From Dehalococcoidia bacterium (GTDB lineage Bacteria; Chloroflexota; Dehalococcoidia; Dehalococcoidales; JAUWZL01), in assembly GCA_030615305.1 (NCBI GenBank), contig JAUWZL010000017.1, positions 1 to 11,193 of the forward strand: a stretch of 11,193 bases of DNA, written 5' to 3'. Below, in pieces: positions 7,461-11,193 of this stretch. The translations under genes were made by a program, and so were the position numbers. Every line of letters begins with the position of its first letter. Positions within the stretch are counted from its first letter, which is position 1. The notes beneath the pieces are model-generated. The model saw only the letters and a program-made list of their open reading frames with translations, was not told where the DNA came from and did no database searches.

Positions 7461-7535
7461 GTCCCTGTAGCTCAGTTAGGATAGAGCGGCTGCCTTCTAA
7501 GCAGCGGGTCGTGGGTTCGAATCCCTCCAGGGACG
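7461..7535 (+). tRNA. tRNA-Arg, anticodon UCU
   Basis: The sequence folds as a standard 75-base cloverleaf. The acceptor stem GTCCCTG/CAGGGAC pairs perfectly and the D stem is GCTC/GAGC with GG in the loop. The anticodon stem GCTGC/GCAGC encloses CTTCTAA with TCT at 7496-7498, reading AGA. The variable loop has 5 bases, the T loop is TTCGAAT, and the discriminator G is at 7535. The 3' CCA is not encoded, so a nucleotidyltransferase must add it. The T stem GTGGG/CCCTC has one T-T opposition (7512 and 7526). A T-rich run (CTTTTGTTTT) follows directly and may help end transcription. The 3' end of the minus-strand QueG-like gene lies 8 bases downstream. Confidence 0.96.
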
Positions 7536-7543
7536 CTTTTGTT

Positions 7544-8155
7544 TTAGCCTTCCTTGCCCGCCGGGCATAGCCGGAGGCATATATCACAGGCAATGAGTCT
7601 GCCGTCCTTATTAGCCATACGAGACACATTGGCCAGACAGCCTTTGGTCTCGGTCATGCGATAAGGCTCCAGGACTTTCTCCGGGCAGGCGTCAATGCAG
7701 ATAGTGCATCCGGTGCAGGCAGGGTTCTCCTCTCTTATAGATGGGCTGTCAATGGGGAGTTTCAGGGGGGCGTCCGTCACTATAGCCATAAAGCGAAGCC
7801 GGTTTCCGTATTCGGGGTGCAGCACTATTGTACTCTTGCCCCACTTGCCCAGCCCGGCACAAACAGCAGCTTCTTTCAGCTTTATTTCACTTCTTAGGGG
7901 GTAACCACACCGCCCGACCAGCTCGGCAGTAAAGCCCTGCTTGTGGATGAAAGCGAGCAGTGATTCCAGCTTGGGCTTGGCGTGCCTTTCAAAGCCGGTT
8001 ATTTGGAATTTACCGGCTACACGATGGAATTCATCAAGGTTACGCTCCGGTGTTGACTCCAGACCAACGATTAGCAACCTGGCACTATCAGGCTGTTGAC
8101 CAGCTCCGGCGACATCGAACAAGGCGTGAGCATAACTGGTTATTTCCTGAATCAT
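7544..8155 (-). CDS. Short QueG-like 4Fe-4S double-cluster protein
   Basis: The 203-residue product resembles the C-terminal part of epoxyqueuosine reductase (QueG). KLKEAAVCAGLGKWGKSTIV at about residues 92-111, followed by HPEYGNRLRFMAIVTDAPL, matches the family block AGLGWIGKxT...EIxTDLPL. A ferredoxin-type motif CTGCTICIDACP follows at about 147-158, then a separate cysteine in KGC (about 173) and CDICLRLCP near the C-terminus. Together these supply ligands for two 4Fe-4S clusters. True QueG has about 310-380 residues; here the N-terminal part is much shorter. An in-frame TAA lies directly before the ATG at 8155, so the gene is not simply started too late. It could be a distinct short family member, possibly binding a corrinoid or carrying electrons. 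Epoxyqueuosine reduction is not assured. It is the last gene of the rightmost minus-strand group. Confidence 0.8.
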   Translation of the reverse strand: MIQEITSYAHALFDVAGAGQQPDSARLLIVGLESTPERNLDEFHRVAGKFQITGFERHAKPKLESLLAFIHKQGFTAELVGRCGYPLRSEIKLKEAAVCAGLGKWGKSTIVLHPEYGNRLRFMAIVTDAPLKLPIDSPSIREENPACTGCTICIDACPEKVLEPYRMTETKGCLANVSRMANKDGRLIACDICLRLCPAGKEG

Positions 8156-8207
8156 TTACTCATAACCCTTGACTAAATAGGATTGAGGTTAACATTGCCG
8201 AGTTGGG

Positions 8208-8771
8208 TTATTTGCCCTCAAGAAGCCCGGCTAGAGTCTGGGCTTCGTCTTTATTTGACGCAAGTAAGGCAAAGACGGCATCTTTCCCGGTTTCATCATC
8301 CGGTGCCTCAAAGGAAACGACAATTCCCTCCGATATTTTATTTATAGGAACAACGAAGGGCAGGATAACAAGCCATATCCAATTCCTGGCCCAACCACGA
8401 CCAATTTTAACCCGCTTTACAGCACTCACTGGAAATGAAGCGGTCTGAAAACCTCGTTCAGGGGCTAAGGCGGTCTGATATTCCCAGAGAGCCACTGCCC
8501 CGATGCTGCTAAAAAGCCAGTAAACGACAAATAGTGCCAGTACAATAACTAGGTATATCCAATTCCAGAATACCAATGCAGTTATAAGCACAGGCAATAC
8601 CGATAGCAGGAGAATAACCTGTATAGCTATCCAGAGGCGGTAGATAATTACCGGTACCCTTGGACCAGTTACTGTGACTGTTTTGTCCTCTACCGAAACA
8701 TTGATACGGCTGCCGAAACGGGAGCTGGTTCGGTAGCCGTAGACTTCAAAACTAGACTCCCTATCAGCCAT
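8208..8771 (-). CDS. Membrane protein of unknown function, possible bacterial PH-like domain
   Basis: I do not recognise this 187-residue protein with confidence. A polar N-terminus with predicted strands (INVSVEDKTVTVTGP, about 23-37) leads into two close hydrophobic helices at about 41-66 and 70-94. A third hydrophobic stretch, WIWLVILPFVVPI, lies at about 131-143. Around it are strand-like segments (QTASFPVSAVKRVKIGRG, about 109-126, and GIVVSFEAP) and a C-terminal helix from about 163. Two helices followed by a strand-rich domain with a final helix recall membrane-anchored bacterial PH-domain proteins, but this is a fold-level impression. It starts 23 bases after rplT with no strong Shine-Dalgarno and stops 52 bases before the QueG-like gene, so it may be expressed by readthrough from the ribosomal protein operon. 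Confidence 0.72.
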   Translation of the reverse strand: MADRESSFEVYGYRTSSRFGSRINVSVEDKTVTVTGPRVPVIIYRLWIAIQVILLLSVLPVLITALVFWNWIYLVIVLALFVVYWLFSSIGAVALWEYQTALAPERGFQTASFPVSAVKRVKIGRGWARNWIWLVILPFVVPINKISEGIVVSFEAPDDETGKDAVFALLASNKDEAQTLAGLLEGK

Positions 8772-8794
8772 AGCCGTTTCTGATATTCTATAAA

Positions 8795-9145
8795 TCAGTT
8801 ATTCTGCCCCAGCTTAACCAATTGGGCAAAAGCATCCGGTTCCCTGACTGCCATATCAGCCAGCAGCTTGCGGTTTATTTCTATACTGGCATTGCGCAAG
8901 CCGTTCATAAGCTGGCTATATGTAATACCATTGGCTCTACTGGCGGCGTTGATGCGAGAAATCCAGAGACGCCTCATGTCGCCCTTTCGCTCCCGGCGGT
9001 GGCTATAGGCATAGCTCAGTGAGTGAAGCATGGACTCATGGGCACGCTTGTAAAGCGAATGTCTGGTTGCCCGGTGCCCTTTGGTCATAGCGAGCACTTT
9101 TTTATGTCGCCTATGTGCCGTTACACCCTTCTTTACTCGCGGCAA
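8795..9145 (-). CDS. rplT: Large ribosomal subunit protein bL20
   Basis: bL20 binds 23S rRNA domain I early in 50S assembly and in several bacteria represses its own operon. The 116-residue product matches the family throughout: [15 protein letters not shown] at the N-terminus, [37 protein letters not shown], and SQLMNGL. The start codon is TTG at 9143-9145, chosen because translation from it gives the exact family N-terminus and because a perfect AGGAGG lies 6 bases upstream. No ATG is available there. It follows rpmI by 14 bases in the usual infC-rpmI-rplT order. Confidence 0.98.
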   Translation of the reverse strand: MPRVKKGVTAHRRHKKVLAMTKGHRATRHSLYKRAHESMLHSLSYAYSHRRERKGDMRRLWISRINAASRANGITYSQLMNGLRNASIEINRKLLADMAVREPDAFAQLVKLGQNN

Positions 9146-9151
9146 ATGAAG

Positions 9152-9157
9152 CCTCCT
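9152..9157 (-). promoter_or_regulatory. Strong Shine-Dalgarno for the TTG start of rplT
   Basis: On the minus strand AGGAGG lies 6 bases upstream of the TTG codon of rplT. It is the best Shine-Dalgarno match I saw in the window and is what fixes the non-AUG start. Confidence 0.85.
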
Positions 9158-9159
9158 AT

Positions 9160-9363
9160 CTAACTAACCCCGTAAGGCAGGAGCCTTTTTACTCGGGTCC
9201 TATCACTAGGGTGCAGTGGTATTGTCTCATCAAAAAGCCGCTTGGACCGCTTGGACTTTCGTCGTCGTAGGTGGCTTTTGCCGCCTTTGGTACGCATAAT
9301 CTTACCGCTACCGGTAATATGGAAGCGGCTCTGGGCTCCCTTATGTGTTTTCAGTTTTGGCAT
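9160..9363 (-). CDS. rpmI: Large ribosomal subunit protein bL35
   Basis: bL35 is a small basic protein of the 50S subunit. The 67-residue product has the family sequence [20 protein letters not shown], then [16 protein letters not shown], and a C-terminal RVKRLLPYG. The ATG lies inside the end of infC: the two frames overlap by 23 bases, and AAGGA, 5 bases upstream of the ATG, is itself part of the infC coding sequence. This arrangement favours translational coupling, with ribosomes finishing infC helping initiation of rpmI. It is followed after 14 bases by rplT. Confidence 0.98.
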   Translation of the reverse strand: MPKLKTHKGAQSRFHITGSGKIMRTKGGKSHLRRRKSKRSKRLFDETIPLHPSDRTRVKRLLPYGVS

Positions 9364-9910
9364 CCTGTTCCTTCTCTATCTCTTCCTTTGCTTTATTCTT
9401 CTGGCTGGCCAGAGGTGTCAGGATTATATGTAGCCTTGCTCCCTCTCTGGTTGGTTGCTTCTCTATTGAAGACAGCTCCTTCAGTGATTCCCACATTCTG
9501 TCCAGTAACCTCAAGCCAAGCTCAGGGTGGGTATTTTCACGGCCCCGGAACATTATGGTTACCTTGACTTTGTCCCCGCCTTCTAGTAGCTTTCTTGCTT
9601 TTCTTGCTTTGGCATCAAAATCGTGTTCGCCAATCTTGGGGCGTAACCTGACCTCCCTGAGCAGTGACAGCTTCTGGCCCTTCCTGGCTTCGCGTTCTTT
9701 CTTGGTCTGGAGGTACTTATACTTGCCATAGTCCATAAGGCGGCACACCGCAGGTGTTGCCGTAGCAGCAACCTCAACCAGGTCAAGGTTATGCTTCTGG
9801 GCTACTTCGCGTGCCTGAAAAAGGGGCATAATGCCTAACTGCTCCCCTTTCTCCCCCACGAGGCGAACCTCCATGCCCCTAATCCTTTCGTTAACGCGTA
9901 GATCTTTAAT
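9341..9910 (-). CDS. infC: Translation initiation factor IF-3, probable AUU or AUA start
   Basis: IF-3 binds the 30S subunit, prevents premature 50S joining and rejects non-canonical start codons. The frame shows the N-domain (EVRLVGEKGEQLGIM, DLVEVAATATPAVCRLMDYGK), the lysine-rich linker (KYLQTKKEREARKGQK), and the C-domain (LREVRLRPKIGEHDF, KVKVTIMFRGREN). The first ATG (9874) would remove the conserved N-terminal block. Upstream in the same frame are the codons for KDLRVNERIRG, matching the family's VNxxIR motif. Between the in-frame TAG and that ATG the only near-start codons before this block are ATA (9913) and ATT (9910). I place the start at ATT by analogy with E. coli infC; ATA is 3 bases nearer to the G-rich Shine-Dalgarno. 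Length is 189 residues. It overlaps rpmI by 23 bases. Confidence 0.93.
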   Translation of the reverse strand: MKDLRVNERIRGMEVRLVGEKGEQLGIMPLFQAREVAQKHNLDLVEVAATATPAVCRLMDYGKYKYLQTKKEREARKGQKLSLLREVRLRPKIGEHDFDAKARKARKLLEGGDKVKVTIMFRGRENTHPELGLRLLDRMWESLKELSSIEKQPTREGARLHIILTPLASQKNKAKEEIEKEQDAKTENT

Positions 9911-9923
9911 TATATTCTTGTTT

Positions 9924-9930
9924 CCCCCCT
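9924..9930 (-). promoter_or_regulatory. G-rich ribosome binding site upstream of infC
   Basis: On the minus strand AGGGGGG can pair with the anti-Shine-Dalgarno CCUCC using one G-U pair. It lies 10 bases before the ATA codon and 13 before the ATT codon, but about 49 bases before the first in-frame ATG. It therefore supports an upstream non-AUG start. Confidence 0.5.
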
Positions 9931-9955
9931 ACAAGTATAAGTTGCCTACAGACGG

Positions 9956-9984
9956 ACTATAGCACAGTCATTTAGGCTAATCAA
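9956..9984 (-). promoter_or_regulatory. Predicted promoter between thrS and infC
   Basis: On the minus strand -35 TTGATT (9979-9984), a 17-base spacer ending TGC and -10 TATAGT (9956-9961) form an extended -10 promoter inside the 76-base thrS-infC gap. Initiation near 9949 gives a leader of about 40 bases for infC. The infC-rpmI-rplT genes could thus be transcribed independently of thrS. Confidence 0.7.
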
Positions 9985-9986
9985 GT

Positions 9987-11193
9987 TTATAGCTTTAAGT
10001 CTTTCACCTTGTCCACCATGGCTTTGCTGATGTTTTCCTTGAAACTGGTAAAGGTCACATTGTTCTGCTGCTCACCACTACGAGCGCGGACCGAGACAGT
10101 TTCAGCAGACACCTCTTTATCGCCGACTATCAGCATAAAGGGCACCTTACTTAGCTGTGCCTGCCGAATCTTGTGGTTTACCGTACCTGACTGGTCGTCA
10201 ACCTCCACGCGTATCCCCTCGTTTTTCAGTTCAGCCTCTAGCTTACGGGCGTATTCCAGATGGCGATCAGCCACCGGAATAACTACCACCTGAACCGGTG
10301 CCAGCCATACCGGGAAGGCACCGCCATAGTGTTCGATAAGCGAGGCCACAAAGCGCTCCATGCTACCCAAAACAGTGCGGTGTACCATGGCTACAGGCTG
10401 TTCCTTGCCATCCTCACCAATGTAAGTAACATTGAAGCGCTGCGGCAGGTTGAAATCAACCTGAATGGTAGGACCCTGCCATGCCCGGCCGACAGCATCT
10501 TCAAACTTAATATCTATCTTGGGCCCGTAAAATACACCTTCGCCGGGGTCTATCTCATAGGCAATAGCTTTGCGGTCTAGAGCCCGGGCCAGTGTCTCGG
10601 TGGCCTCCTGCCAAATCTTAATGGTGCCAGCAAATTTCTCAGGCCGAGTGGACAGCAGCACCTCATAACTATCAAAACCAAAGGCGTCTATCATAAAGAG
10701 GGCTAAGTCTAAGACGCCGACTACTTCCTCCTCCAGCTGGTCAAAGCGGCAAAAGATGTGGGCATCATCCTGGGTAAAGCCTCTTACCCGGGATAAGCCA
10801 TGCAGTACCCCGGAGCGCTCATAGCGGTAAACAGTGCCCAGCTCAGCCCAGCGCAGGGGTAATTCCCGATAACTACGGAGCCTTGTCTTGTAAATCAGGA
10901 TGTGATAGAGGCAATTCATTGGTTTGATAATGTATTCCTCTCCCTCTACCTCCATCGGGCTGTATAAGTAATGGCGGTAGAATTCCCAATGACCGCTGGT
11001 TTTCCATAAGCCCAGTTTGGCGATGTGTGGGCTGTAGATAATATCATAGCCCCGCTTGATGTGCTCATCCTTCCAGAAGTCTTCAATTACCCGGCGTATC
11101 ACTGCTCCCTTGGGGTGCCAGCAGACCAGACCGGCGCCAGCTTCATCGTGAATACTGAACAGGTCAAGTTCCCGGCCCAGCTTTCTATGGTCA
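9987..11193 (-). CDS. thrS: Threonyl-tRNA synthetase, 5' end cut by window edge
   Basis: ThrRS charges tRNA-Thr and is a class II synthetase with a catalytic zinc. The frame continues past an internal GTG at 11102 to the window edge, where it reads DHRKLGRELDLFSIHDEAG and WHPKG, the family's catalytic-domain start. About 401 C-terminal residues are visible. Zinc ligands can be assigned to the cysteine of KPMNC, the histidine of DDAHIF and the histidine of MVHRT. Motif 2 is YRYERSGVLHGLSRVRGFTQDD and motif 3 is GSMERFVASLIEHYGG, followed by the anticodon-binding domain from about FPVWLAPVQVVVIP to the end. NCLYH replaces the common NCPGH, a mild variation next to the zinc cysteine. The TGS and editing domains would lie beyond the window. 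It precedes infC, a widely conserved order. Confidence 0.97.
   Translation of the reverse strand, partial: DHRKLGRELDLFSIHDEAGAGLVCWHPKGAVIRRVIEDFWKDEHIKRGYDIIYSPHIAKLGLWKTSGHWEFYRHYLYSPMEVEGEEYIIKPMNCLYHILIYKTRLRSYRELPLRWAELGTVYRYERSGVLHGLSRVRGFTQDDAHIFCRFDQLEEEVVGVLDLALFMIDAFGFDSYEVLLSTRPEKFAGTIKIWQEATETLARALDRKAIAYEIDPGEGVFYGPKIDIKFEDAVGRAWQGPTIQVDFNLPQRFNVTYIGEDGKEQPVAMVHRTVLGSMERFVASLIEHYGGAFPVWLAPVQVVVIPVADRHLEYARKLEAELKNEGIRVEVDDQSGTVNHKIRQAQLSKVPFMLIVGDKEVSAETVSVRARSGEQQNNVTFTSFKENISKAMVDKVKDLKL

Noticed and set aside
8156..8207. A promoter between the membrane protein gene and the QueG-like gene
   Set aside because: No -35/-10 pair resembling the others is present in these 52 bases; only a GTTAAC palindrome was seen.
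9911..9986. A long structured leader of the L20-binding type before infC
   Set aside because: Only about 40 transcribed bases are available after the predicted start site and I found no convincing hairpin or terminator there.
11102..11102. GTG at 11102 as the start of thrS
   Set aside because: The frame continues upstream to the window edge with the conserved DHRKLGRELDLF and WHPKG sequence, so the GTG codes for an internal valine.
1..11193. Mobile elements, CRISPR arrays, toxin-antitoxin or defence genes
   Set aside because: No transposase, integrase, spaced direct repeats or defence-type domains were found; all long frames are housekeeping or small membrane or Fe-S proteins.

Overview
This is an ordinary, gene-dense bacterial chromosome segment of roughly half G+C, made almost entirely of housekeeping genes. 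The content suggests an anaerobic Chloroflexota bacterium, most likely of the class Dehalococcoidia. The clues are an archaeal-type (ApgM) phosphoglycerate mutase beside tpiA and pgk, a thrS-infC-rpmI-rplT cluster nearby, and a short corrinoid/Fe-S QueG-like protein. That assignment is inference from gene content; no 16S or other marker is present.

Layout. All genes except two lie on the minus strand, so each operon reads from high to low coordinates. On the right, thrS (5' end cut by the window edge) is followed by infC, rpmI and rplT. After these come a two-segment membrane protein of unknown role and a short QueG-like 4Fe-4S protein, which meets a plus-strand tRNA-Arg(UCU) tail to tail at about 7540. 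In the middle, a small membrane protein of the COG2426/Sm_multidrug_ex family reads to the right and dxs reads to the left, from a symmetric divergent promoter region at 6752-6829. On the left, after a hairpin between dxs and pgk, the minus-strand genes pgk, apgM, tpiA, miaA and dapF (3' end cut) are packed with gaps of 30 bases or fewer and look like one operon.

How it works together. pgk, apgM and tpiA cover the lower triose/phosphoglycerate steps of glycolysis or gluconeogenesis. Dxs uses pyruvate and glyceraldehyde 3-phosphate, the latter made by TpiA, to start the MEP isoprenoid pathway. DapF serves lysine/peptidoglycan precursor synthesis. MiaA modifies tRNAs. thrS, infC, rpmI and rplT serve translation.

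The most informative non-coding signals are four promoters sharing one layout: CTTGA(C/T) at -35 and an extended -10 TGnTAnnnT, with a 17-18 base spacer. Others are a 14-base perfect tandem repeat in the dxs leader, a 10-bp hairpin between dxs and pgk, and an infC frame that has no AUG/GUG/UUG codon placed to encode the conserved IF3 N-terminus, so it probably begins at AUU or AUA. I saw no mobile elements, CRISPR arrays, phage genes or clear novel system.
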